Part shown: piece by piece, positions 1 through 10,350 of the stretch
Layout of the letters: each line of letters begins with the position of its first letter
Position numbering within the stretch: the first letter of the stretch is position 1
NCBI GenBank assembly: GCA_023897205.1
Contig: JAHWDD010000003.1
Span: 7,629,665 to 7,693,664, forward strand
DNA length: 64,000 nucleotides
Direction of reading: 5' to 3'
Source: Exophiala sp. HKRS030
Taxonomy: Eukaryota; Ascomycota; Eurotiomycetes; Chaetothyriales; Herpotrichiellaceae
Made by a program: the position numbers and the translations under genes
The notes under the pieces: generated by a model
Database searches by the model: none
The model's input: only the letters and a program-made list of their open reading frames with translations
Told to the model about the DNA's origin: nothing

Positions 1-980
1 GGTAACAACTCCAGCAATTTGAGCATTGAGAACATTGTCATCATCTCCAGATCCTCCGTTTGCAATAGAGTTTCGTACCACACTTCCAACAAGTAGTGAT
101 CCTGCAGCTTCGGGTCCAACAACCATCTGTGGACAAGTTCCCAAAAAGGCATATATCAATGGATTAAAAACAAACGAGTAGAGGCCATTGATCGGCGGTA
201 TATGGCCAAGGTTGGATGCGTAGGATAGAGACATGGGAATGTAAAATGAGGCCATGGTCAGAGCTGCAACTAGATCTCCTTGAAACCACGCCCACCGATA
301 CTGGCGTACCCACTTAACGAATGGGAAATAGTAAGAAAAATACATGAAACGAGGACTGTTGATACCGTGCCTCTGTGCTAGCCACTTGGTTGTGCTCATG
401 GATTTATTACCGGTGATCGAATCCGCGACCGCGTCGCCCAAAATGCCATGAATTGGATCTCGGGGACCACCATCTTCACCAATGGCGCCTGGATATCGAC
501 CACCAAATTGTGCAGAGCTGTCGATACTACTGTATGTGCTTCTTATTGAGGGGCTCGAGGCGAGAAGGTTCCATGGTTGCAGTTCCGGAGACCACATACA
601 CGGTAATGGTGGTTATAATTGCCCAACAAGCTGGTCCTAGCATTGACTTCTTGCGTAGCTGGCTCATCGATCTCACCTCGGACTTGTTCACTGCCCGAGT
701 CTAGGAATGGGTCGTGTTCAGGTTCAACTATCGTCGGGTTTGCTTGTGGTTGCAATGCTGGAGGAGACAGTGTCAATCTGGCAGGGCCATCGAGGTCTTC
801 GGAGGACTTTGATCGAGCCATCCTTTCCTCAGGAGACAGGATAACGTTTTCTCGCAATCGGCTGGGGACATAGGGGACGTGGTGGCTGGACTTTCGACTA
901 TGAACCTGCGATCCGTGTGGAGCAAGCGGAGGGCTACCATTATTTGTAGAGGAGGAAGAAGCGGGGTGAGGATCGGTCAT
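1..980 (-). CDS. SulP-family anion transporter, 3' part missing (runs off left edge)
   Basis: The 5' part of a SulP-type transporter gene, about 327 codons visible, reading leftward and leaving the window in frame. After a Ser/Pro-rich cytosolic N-terminus (residues 1-200) comes the start of the membrane core, with WFQGDLVAALTMASFYIPMS, then GHIPPINGLYSFVFNPLIYA and the SulP signature CPQMVVGPEAAGSLLVG. The wording is closest to the yeast YPR003C type rather than the high-affinity plasma-membrane sulfate permeases; substrate and location are not known from sequence. The ATG at 978-980 opens a clean frame. The frame breaks at 550-553 (GGGG on the plus strand): one more G joins CNHGTFSPR to the downstream reading and makes exactly 327 codons to base 1. 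A GT-AG intron at 599-530 is an alternative but is out of phase. The STAS domain would lie outside the window. Confidence 0.85.
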
Positions 981-1758
981 GTTTGCGAATGTTGTGAAGG
1001 GAATGCATGGAAGCAGGAAGATATGGGAGTGTGTGACATCGAGACAGGCAGTCCTATCACCTCGAAAGAATGAAGTTAGAACAACATGACCAGAAACTAT
1101 GGTGGACTAGTTCGTAGAGACTGCTGCGAGCCTGCGACGAATGGGCAATAAATTGGCCTACGCGTGATTGAGGATCACGGCTTAAGGATGACCGAGAGTA
1201 GCCAGGTATGGAAACGAAACGTAAGTAGTCCGAAAAACCAGAAGCCTGGTGGCTACAATAAGCCGCCGGGGATCCAATCACAATTCTAGCAAAACAGACG
1301 TGCACTGGAGTCAGACGATGACGTCTGTCATTACAGCGGACTACAGCGACATGAGTTGTAATTGCTTTGATCAGCTGGGCACCTACTTGGTGCGACTGGG
1401 CACGGACTGGGTAAAGGTTTTGCACTCATTTCCACTTGGTGAGCCTAGTCTCGAGACTAAAGCGGCAAGAAAATCATTCGGTGAAACATGGTACTATCAC
1501 GTGACTGATACAAGGCGGCGAATATTGGTCCCGAAAAGAATTGTCTTGGCTTTTGGGAAATTATTGGTGGGGTTAAGCAAAAGTGCGCATCCGCCACAAC
1601 CAGCGGGATCGTAAGGTAGTCCAAGTAGGCACAATTTGCCCGCATATCAACGTGACTCTTAATCCACGAGAGACAACGAAGTAATAAAGCCGGCCTGCTC
1701 CCCTTCAATACGTCAGATCAGAGTCTTCTCCAAATCCTGATCCAGATCTACCGCCATC
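981..1758. promoter_or_regulatory. Divergent promoter region, SulP transporter / eIF2-alpha
   Basis: About 780 bases lie between the two divergent start codons. Open frames of 80-120 codons overlap here on both strands but show no family resemblance and no splice logic. I take the stretch as shared upstream DNA plus 5' leaders. No clear TATA box or operator could be assigned. Confidence 0.5.
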
Positions 1759-2777
1759 ATGTCGGACCCTGACTCCCTCACGAATTGTCGTTTCTACGAA
1801 GAGAAATATCCCGAAATTGAAAGTTTTGTCATGGTCAACGTCAAGCAGGTAAGGAAAACATACTAGATTGGGGTTATCTCTCCATGAGTCTCATGCACAT
1901 GCTAAATAGTCGACTCGCTGCAACAGATAGCCGAAATGGGTGCCTACGTCAAATTGCTGGAATACGACAACATCGATGGCATGATCCTCCTCTCAGAATT
2001 GTCCCGAAGACGTATCAGAAGTATACAGAAACTCATTCGAATCGGTCGCAATGAAGTTGTGGTGGTTCTTCGTGTGGACAAAGAGAAGGGTTACATTGAT
2101 TTATCCAAGCGAAGAGTCTCAGCCGAAGATATTGTCCGTTGCGAAGAAAGATACAACAAGAGCAAGTCGGTCCATTCAATCATGCGACATGTGGCGGAGA
2201 AGACGAAAACCCGATTCTTAAGTTGTACGAAGATATTGGCTGGCCTTTGAATCGAAAGTACGGCCATGCCAACGACGCTTTCAAGCTGTCCATTACAAAC
2301 CCTGATGTGTGGAACGATGTAACATTCCCAAACGATGTTGTCAAGGAAGAATTCCAGCAATACATTAGCAAAAAATTAACGCCACATCCCACCAAAGTCC
2401 GGGCTGACGTTGAAGTGACTTGCTTCAAATATGATGGAATTGATGCAGTCAAGGAGGCTCTACGCAAGGCCGAGGCGAAGAACACACCAGATACACAAGT
2501 CAAGGTCAAGTTGGTGTCGCCACCTCACTACGTCTTGACTAGCCAGTGTCTCGACAAAGGACAGGGCATTCAATTACTTGAGCAAGCGATCAAAGACATC
2601 GACGAGACCATCAGTGGGTCCGGGGGTGCATGTGTAGTGAAGATGGCGCCAAAGGCTGTAACAGAACATGATGATGCTGAATTGCAAGCATTGATGGACA
2701 AGAGAGCCAAGGAGAACGAGGAAGTCAGTGGTGATGAGGATCTCAGCGAGAGTGACGAAGGGCCAGAAATCGCATGA
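1759..2777 (+). CDS. SUI2: Translation initiation factor eIF2 alpha subunit (one apparent frameshift)
   Basis: Alpha subunit of eIF2, which carries initiator tRNA to the 40S ribosome; phosphorylation of its conserved serine slows initiation under stress. Exons 1759-1848 and 1927-2777 are separated by a 78-nt intron (GTAAGG...ACAG). The S1 domain (about residues 15-95) holds the kinase target [13 protein letters not shown], with the phosphorylated serine at residue 56 here (Ser51 in standard numbering), and the kinase docking motif KGYID. The helical and C-terminal domains follow ([48 protein letters not shown]), ending in an acidic tail. Length about 313 aa, close to yeast (304). The frame shifts at 2210-2212: a fourth C gives the conserved run from HVAEKTKT into [12 protein letters not shown]. 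As the gene is essential, the break is most likely a sequence error. Confidence 0.97.
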
Positions 2778-3581
2778 ACATGAGCATGGACATGGGGTTT
2801 GGCGCACATTCCGGGATCAGTTCGATCAAAATTGTGCAACTGGGGTCGCACACAAACGGTCAAATAGCATTCTACGACCAGTGACTGAGCGCTCAAAGCG
2901 AGCAGAGACATGAGGACGAACCTCGCCCTTCGATTTCGCAGCGACCGGAAGTGACTGCCTCTACGCGGCCAAAGCCGACGTCTTACAGATTGATGGTTGA
3001 CCAGTGAATTTAGTCTCAACAGACAGAGGTGCAATGGTCAGTGGTTCGCAACAGGAATGAATGATGAGTGAGTCAAAAGCCAGTTGTGCAAGGTGGTCAG
3101 TCATGTATTTACAGTAGAACGCAGGCTGCAGGCCTCACTGAAGGTGGATTGGCACTATTGGTTGTTGACTAGACGCCGGTAATTGCTCGCTTGATTGAAG
3201 CTTAAATCCTGCACGATTCAGCTAAACCAGGGTTCATCGAGCTTGCTGCAGCTTGCCATGCTAACTAGGTCATCTTGTTCCAGGGGGTCCAGTTAAACTT
3301 CTACACCTCAAAACTTGTTTTTTATCCAGCTCTTCTTAACCAGAAGCGGGGCATAGATAGCATTTGAATCTTCAAGAACCAAAACGCCCACATGTTAAAA
3401 GTAGCACTGTAGTTTCTCCAGACACCTCTGAGGTTTTCTTTCCTTTAGACTCTTCTGTTGTGTGCTCCTTAGCTTAGTACTGAGCTTCTTGATCCTGGCA
3501 GCCGTACTGGGTTAAAGCTGATCCTTCGTCTCAGATCCTCCCCAGTCCAAAGCCCTCCAACACTACTGCTACGTCATAATC
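2778..3581. other. Gap: eIF2-alpha 3' end and Yvc1 upstream region
   Basis: About 800 bases between two genes on the same strand. It must hold the eIF2-alpha 3' UTR and the Yvc1 promoter. Antisense frames here (2570-3034) are shadows or low-content. I see no RNA gene or repeat. Confidence 0.5.
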
Positions 3582-5519
3582 ATGGTAAAATGGGCTCAGT
3601 TGTTTGGCTCACGCGACGGCCGAGATGCACCACATGTTCGCGATGAGATGAGGAGATGTGAGGCTTTCACCGAACCTGTTCAAACTTGCGGCGGCATGTA
3701 CTAACTACCAAAAGTGCTTCCTCACCACAACAGCGATCTCCCGCCCTCTGCATTTCCCGCCAAAGATGTCACAAAAGTTGCGATTCGCCTAAAGTATCAA
3801 ATCGAAGAGGTGATATCCATTGAGTTGCCTGAGGATAAGATCACAGCGGCAAACAGCGGGATTATCACTCCCAAGGTCATCGCAACAGCCAAACAAGCTG
3901 GAGGCACTGAGCATGCAGCTTGTGTGGTCTACTGTCTTCTTGTGTGCAAGCGGTGGTTCAAGAGGCAAGCCACCCTTGAGCTATGGGATGCCGACCTACA
4001 CGACATCCGAGCCATTGCGTGCGAGATCATTGCGAAGCGGATCATTGAGGGAGAAGAAGACCAGGAATATCTCCTGAAGGAAGTCCTGCTACGAAGATAC
4101 TCGGTCCTCCGCGGCGGCGAGGAGACGGCGCCTACTAATGTTGTTGAAAGAGCTGTCGATCTCCACGCGTTGACCGTCATCGGATCTTCTGGCTATCAAA
4201 AGTGTATTAAGTATCTCTGGCGAGGTTGGATTGTTCAGGATGACAAGGATGCCGGGAACTTCATTTTCTACAAGGAACGCGACAACACCAACTATTGGGC
4301 TCATTTCAACCCGGATCGCATGCGAGCACCTATTTACCAGAACGCCGTCCACATCAGCATCTCCTTCATCTATCTGGCGCTATACACCGGAGCAGTGAAC
4401 ACTGTCAATGAAGATGGAGATATTGATATTGTTGAAGGTATCCTCTACCTCATGACGGCCGGCTTCATCTGTGACGAAGCTGCCAAATTCTGGAAAGTCG
4501 GTCGCTGGTACTTTGGCTTCTGGAACGCCTTTCACCTCACTCTATACTCGCTGCTCACAGCATCCTTCGTCATTCGAATGATCGCATTGAGCCATTCACC
4601 CAACGAACACGACCTACGGAGAGGCGAGCTCAACAAGCTAGGATATCACATCTTTGCCTTCTCGGCTCCTATGTTCTGGGCCCGTCTCCTGCTGTATCTT
4701 GACACCTTCCGATTTTTCGGTGCTATGCTAGTGGTGCTGAAAGTCATGATGCGGGAATCCCTCATTTTCTTCGCCTTGCTCGTTGTCGTCTGCGTTGGCT
4801 TTTTACAAGCATTCATCGGTCTCAACCAAGCCGAAGGCAACGACTCAATCACCTCCTTCATTCTAACCGCCATGGCAAACTCGGTCATGCAATCCCCAGA
4901 ATTCGATGGTTTCGATGACTACGCCCATCCCTTCGGTTTGATTCTTTACTACATTTTCACTTTCGTGGTTATGGTCATCCTCCTGAACATCCTGATCGCC
5001 CTGTACAACTCGGCGTACGAGGACATCACCGAGAACGCTGTCGACGAGTACATGGCCATGTTTGCACAAAAGACGATGCAATTCGTACGAGCACCGGATG
5101 AAAACGTCTTCATTGCGCCCTTCAACCTCATCGAACTATTCTTCCTAATCCTCCCATTGGAGTGGTGGATGGACGCCTACCATTACGAGCGGTTGAACCA
5201 CTATGTCATGGGCATCATCTACGCACCACTCCTCCTGATTACCGCGGGCTTCGAGGCACGAGAAGCTCAATCTGTTAGAGACAATCGCAAACGCGGCGAA
5301 GAAGACGACGACACGGTCGAGGAGTGGGAGGAATTGAATGAAGAGGCCGACACCGTCTCCGAGGATTGGCAGGCTCAAGTCGCAAAAACTAAACCCATCG
5401 TCGACGTTGAGGCGGATGTCGTCGAGGTCCGTCAATTGAAGGAGCAAATCGAGCAATTGAGCCGCCTGGTCAGGGCGTTGAGTCCAGAGGCTGGCGCAGA
5501 GTCCTCGGAGAGCTCGTGA
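3582..5519 (+). CDS. YVC1: Vacuolar TRP-type cation channel (Yvc1/TRPY1)
   Basis: TRPY-family channel that releases Ca2+ from the fungal vacuole on stretch or osmotic shock. Exons 3582-3657 and 3715-5519; the 57-nt intron has a GTGAGG donor, a perfect TACTAAC branch point at 3699-3705 and a CAAAAG acceptor. The first exon supplies the ATG and ends in ...RDEMRR, as in other fungal Yvc1 proteins; starting at the GTG at 3714 would be wrong. The product is 626 aa (yeast 675). It has a long cytosolic N-domain (about 1-225), six membrane segments between about 235 and 475, a pore loop around FILTAMANSVMQSPEF, an S6 helix (YYIFTFVVMVILLNILIALY) followed by the conserved SAYEDITENAVDEYM, and an acidic, coiled C-terminus. 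No frame break. It pairs functionally with Vcx1 at 39538-40955. Confidence 0.95.
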
Positions 5520-6871
5520 TTTATTTTCAATTCACTCACCAATCAATCTCCTTCAGCTCGTTTCTGTTCTGAATATCATCCGATAAGGCTCAGATCTAGG
5601 TCCGCATATGTTCTCTACCTACCCACATAACTGACCAACTATCAATCTATCCATGTAAATTTCCAGCAACTACTATAGCCCTCCTCATCGACCCAATTCA
5701 ACCGATATCACAATCGAGCCTCACACCAGTGGCTCACTACATCAGCAATGAAGAGAACCCTGGACAGAACGGCAGGAGCAGCGAGCGAAAGAAAAAACAG
5801 CCATTCCACCCAGAAAAAGCAGCGCTGGAACTCACTCTAGTAGGCGTCCCCAGGTAATTGTATAGCTAAATTTTAATTGATGGCAATCCGACTTCAGTAG
5901 CTAGTCGTATGTTTATAAATCATGTCTATCTCTCCATCTATCGATTTATTTTTACTTGGAGTTCACCTTACATGGAATACTGCTGATCACTGTGTACTTG
6001 ATGACCTCGGTCCAATTCCTCGTGGATCATGCCAAGTTTGAGCTTCATTCGAGTTCCCATGGTCCTTCCACTTGAAGGCAGGCACGTAGATATTGAGAAA
6101 TTCCAAGCACAAACCAATGTACATACCTGTTGGGATGGCATTAACTACAGTCTAGAGATGTACAATTCGTTCATGGCGAGGGGTTGCTGCTGCTCCTGTC
6201 AAGACCAAGGTTACGACTCATGTATCAGTGTCATCCCTACACGATATCTTGGTAACGGGGTTTGGTTTTTCTTCGTGTTTTCAAATATTTCATTTCCATT
6301 AGATACCTCGTATTGTACAACGACACCGTGCTAAGTACGGCGGATTGGCTACCAATCGCCTCTCCTTATAATTGTACATCTTCTGTGCCGAGGTGTTCTC
6401 CCATAAGAAAGTCCACCCTGGTTCGAAGATGTACGAGACCTGTGGAGGGAGCCGAGCCAACTTCCGTCTACATGTCCTCCGTTCCTCTTCGCTCAGCCGT
6501 CAACTCTTCGTCCCCTTCAGTATCATTAATGCCTCTGTGTTTCTCGATTCAGCTCTCCATGACACGGCCTGGCTGAAAAGATTCTCTCCGCGAATGTGTC
6601 ATTCATCACTCCTTACTCCTCTATTCCATCGCTACCTTGTGGATCGATAGGTGGGTTGTTTGTCGTAGGTCGGTGTTGGGTATCAAAAGATGCAATTGAT
6701 TGTACAGTGTAGGTATCGCCCTTTATGGTCATAATTTCCCTGTCCTGCCATGGAGGCTGCCAGGTTGGGCCACGTCGGCTTGATTGACTCGTCGAACACA
6801 TCATCACACGTGGTAGAGTCGACGTGCTGGGCCCATTGAGGAGTTCTTCGTCACATTCCGCCATCCAGAAG
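5520..6871. other. Gap between convergent Yvc1 and SAPS genes
   Basis: About 1.35 kb between two converging genes. Frames at 6029-6650 on the plus strand are 90-105 codons, rich in Cys/Ser and mutually overlapping, with no recognisable family. I see 3' UTR sequence and nothing else I can support. Confidence 0.4.
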
Positions 6872-9800
6872 TTAACCTCTCGACCTCCGCTTCGAGCTCG
6901 CCGGCATCGCAATCTCCACTAGTTGGTCCCCATCGTCGTCGTCATCGTCATCATGGTCAGCCTGGCCAGAGAACTCTGAGCCCTGCTCATCGGTGTCAGT
7001 CATACCGAATGGTGCTCCTAGTTTTTCTTTTTCCATCGGGCTTAAGACTTCTTCATCGGAACTGTTACCACTGTCTTCTGTGGGTGCCACCATCTCTCCC
7101 ATCTCCTCGTCTTCATCGTCAACATCTAGTGGCCGTCGCTCTAGGCTTCGTCTAGCTTCGAGCGGGGGTTTTCTTGATCTGCGTCGGACCCGGACTCCTC
7201 GGAGGATGAATCGTCCAAAGACTCATTAAAATCATCATTGGTCGAGTGGTTTCGACTTGGGCCCGAAGAGAACAGACTTGTCAGTCCTCTGCTAACCGAA
7301 AAAGCGTGGTGATCACCAGAAGATTGGTTGGATGAATTAGCTTTGCTTCGTTTACCAAAAGTGGTGATATCTTGTTCTTCTTCATCCAATGAGAACGGAT
7401 CACTAGAATCTTGATCATCATTATTTCCCAGGGCAGCGAATGGATCGTCGGCTTCTGACTCGAAGTCGGGTGCGGCCACTCCGGCTTCTGCATCTTGCTG
7501 TTTTCGTCTCGCTAAACGGTCCGCCAGTCTCCTGCGAGCACGTGATGGCTCGATGTTAAGTGGTGCTGGAGGTGGTGGCAATAGTGGTACTGGCTGATCA
7601 GACTGTGATTCCAAGTTATTAGCCTAAAAAACGAAAAAGCGTCGGATTGCACTGGTCGAACTCACATTCTCAGATGAGAGACCTGTATCTGCAGCTGAAA
7701 GCTGAGCAATTGTTCTTCCATGTTCTTCATCCTCTGCATCATCCATATCTTCGTCTTCATCGTCTGATGAACTTCCGAAGCCACTCGAAAGTGACCCTCC
7801 AGAATTATAGCCTGCGCTGGTGGCACTTCCGTTATTTGAAAGATCTATGCTGTCCAAAGCATGTTGACCACCGCCGAGACCGACTCCAGCCAACCCGCTG
7901 GATCCACCAAAGCCTTGTCCAGCATTTACGGCATTTAGAACAGCTTGCCGGGGACCAAGACCATTGTCAGGTCGAAATCCACCGAGAATAGCATTGTCTC
8001 TTTCTCTGGTCTCGGCCAGAGTCTTCGTCACATAGTCTTCCCAGACCTGTGAATAGATGCAGTCTTGAACGGTGGGAGAAAGTAATTCTTTGGGATGTCG
8101 TTCACCGAATTTCACGACCTCTTCTGCCACTAGGGTGAGATGTCCCATGTAACCAAGACGCATATTCTTGGTTTCTTGGGCTTCATCACTCCGCCTCTGA
8201 CCTTCGATGATCTCGTCAGTGATGTGACCGGTTTCGAACAGGTCAAAAGCGAGATATCTATTGTGGCCTCGATCCATTGGGCCATTAAAAACTTGCTGCA
8301 CTACGTCGTAGACAACATTGTGTAAGAAGTTGTTCCATGGGAAGCGGAAGAAGAAGCTCTGCAAAATAAATTAGGTCGGAAACAAATCCATTTTGCATAA
8401 ACTTACGAGAATCGTTGGCACTACCCTGTGCTCCACAAACATGATCTTCAGGTAATCACCTACCACCGGCGTATCGTTAGAGCCGGTTCGTGCTAGCTGA
8501 ATCACTTGTGTCGAATCGTCCTGCGCCGTCTGCAAAGAATCTCCTTCTAACTGACTTGTTTGGCCTTCATCATCTTTGGGATTTCTGATGTTCCTGGGGC
8601 TGGATGGTACCTCAGGACTGCTTGGGGTGGGAGTTTTGTCGGCATCTGAAGTACCTGCTGACAAAGGATCAGACTTTGCATGTGTTGGGGACACAGCGTG
8701 CTCCTGGTTTGAGCTAGCAACTTCTGGTTCATTTGGAGGTGAAGTCATATCGGTATCTTCGGGAGTGTCGAGACTAAGCCGGCGTACGGTTTCGTCCAGT
8801 TCGACTGTGGATGTTGGTTGACTTCTTGGTAGTCGAGGAGATAGTGGTTCGTCGACAAAATCGTGCTGTGATTTCAAGATGATTGGAGCCGAATCCAATG
8901 TCTCAGGTACTGTCACTTTCTCAAAACCATCCTCTTCCACGTTATTTGCAATACGAAGTTCTTCTGTAGAAGCTGATACTGAAGGTGTGAATGCATTTTC
9001 GAATTTCGAAGAGGTGGCAGAGATATCCACGGTAGAATCTTCGGATTGCTTAGGCGATGTGAAGACACCTTGAGCACGTAATCGTTCCCGCTCTGCGTCT
9101 CTGTCTCTGATATATTCTTCGCTTCCTACCTCATTCAATAGGCCCATGTTACTACAATGAAGGAGTTCTGCCATCAATTCACAAGTTTTGAATCGATCAA
9201 ATCCAAGTGGCTCGATTTGAGTTCCCCATGCAGATTTAAGGTGGCCTCTTTCGACCACACTCATTTCTTCACCTTTGGTTACTGTGTGCTTGGAGCTGAG
9301 GATGAGATGCATGAAATCTGGAACATGTTTAGCGAAGATCCGCAGTAAAGTTCCTAGATAGATAGGGTCATGATTTGTCGGGGGTGCATCTTGATGATGC
9401 CCTTGATCAGGATCATAGTCGGAGTTGTTTTTTCTGATAACTTCAATGACAATCCCAACGCCAACTGTGAGAGGGTTTCCGCCTCTCAGCATATAAGAGA
9501 CCAGCTGGGTGATACATTTCTCCGACACCAATTGCCGAGTTAAGGAATTGGGACCAATGCAAGACTGTTCGTTTTGTGCAGCATTTGCGGAGATGGTAAT
9601 GATGGCCTTAAGGAAGTCACCAGCTGAAGTCTGTGTAGAAGAGTTGCAGTCTGGAGATAGGTTGGCAACCAGCATTGGAATCAAGTCCTGGCCGTGCAGC
9701 CAGTCTACAATTCCTATACCTCCATCCGACTTCTCCAAACTGATGATTTTCAACAGTAAATCCATGACCATTGGGCAATCGACGTGCTGTAGCATGGCTG

Positions 9801-10350
9801 AGACCATGCCGGGAAGTGATTTAAAGAAATGGAGCATCTCCTCCGTCTTTTTCTCGAGCAGATTCTCGTTGACTTTTGTAAAATAGCCAGCCTGGAGAGG
9901 ATCCAACGGAGCAGGCGAGCGCATGAATTCCCAAAACTCGGTGAGATAGGGAGTATTTGACATCAAAGACTCGGTGATTGACCAGGTTTCGGACGAGAGT
10001 ATTTCGCAAGCCATGAATGCATATTTGAGCCGCCTCTTCTCGACTTTCTCTTGCTCTTCGTCAGGCAACTTCTCTGAATCGTCTTCCTTTTGGCCTTGTG
10101 CGGGGCCCTTGCCTTTCTCATCAAACTCATCTTGTTCTGAATCAACGGATGCGCCTGGAGCCACTACGTAGTGTAGTAGGGAATGTAGGTTGTTTTCATC
10201 GCGCAAAAATTCGATCAATTTGGTGTGATGAGATTTAAGTTCTTGTGCTAGATCAGGATCTTCAAGCAGGTCTTCAAGCTTGACATTGGGTTTATCGAGT
10301 AATGTGTCGATGGTGGAGATATTGGAGTAGCCTCCAAATCGCCAAAACAT
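6872..10350 (-). CDS. SAPS-domain protein (Sit4/PP6 phosphatase-associated), one apparent frameshift
   Basis: Fungal SIT4-associating protein (SAP155/SAP190, PP6R family), a regulatory partner of the PP2A-like phosphatase Sit4/PP6 acting in G1 progression and nutrient signalling. Exons 8407-10350, 7666-8358 and 6872-7623, with introns of 48 and 42 nt (GTAAGT and GTGAGT donors). The N-terminus MFWRFGGYSNISTIDTLLDK is the family hallmark. The SAPS helical repeat region (about 1-390, then 640-780 with FFFRFPWNNFLHNVVYD) is interrupted by a Ser/Thr/Pro-rich insert. The tail contains a basic IEPSRARRRLADRLARRK stretch, the acidic RPLDVDDEDEEMGEMV and the end VEIAMPASSKRRSRG. The last exon loses frame at 7164-7168 (GGGGG, plus strand); one more base joins the two halves and gives about 1129 aa. 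Confidence 0.92.

Noticed and set aside
530..599. A 70-nt intron in the SulP gene
   Set aside because: Signals are good but removal gives a stop at the junction and deletes CNHGTFSPR, which I believe is conserved.
1249..1614. 121-codon plus-strand frame
   Set aside because: It overlaps antisense frames in the divergent promoter, with no family or splice support.
3714..3716. GTG start for Yvc1
   Set aside because: A spliced first exon with ATG, consensus branch point and correct phase supplies the conserved N-terminus.
6029..6650. Overlapping plus-strand frames of 92-104 codons
   Set aside because: Three frames overlap with no conserved wording; the region is 3' flank of two convergent genes.
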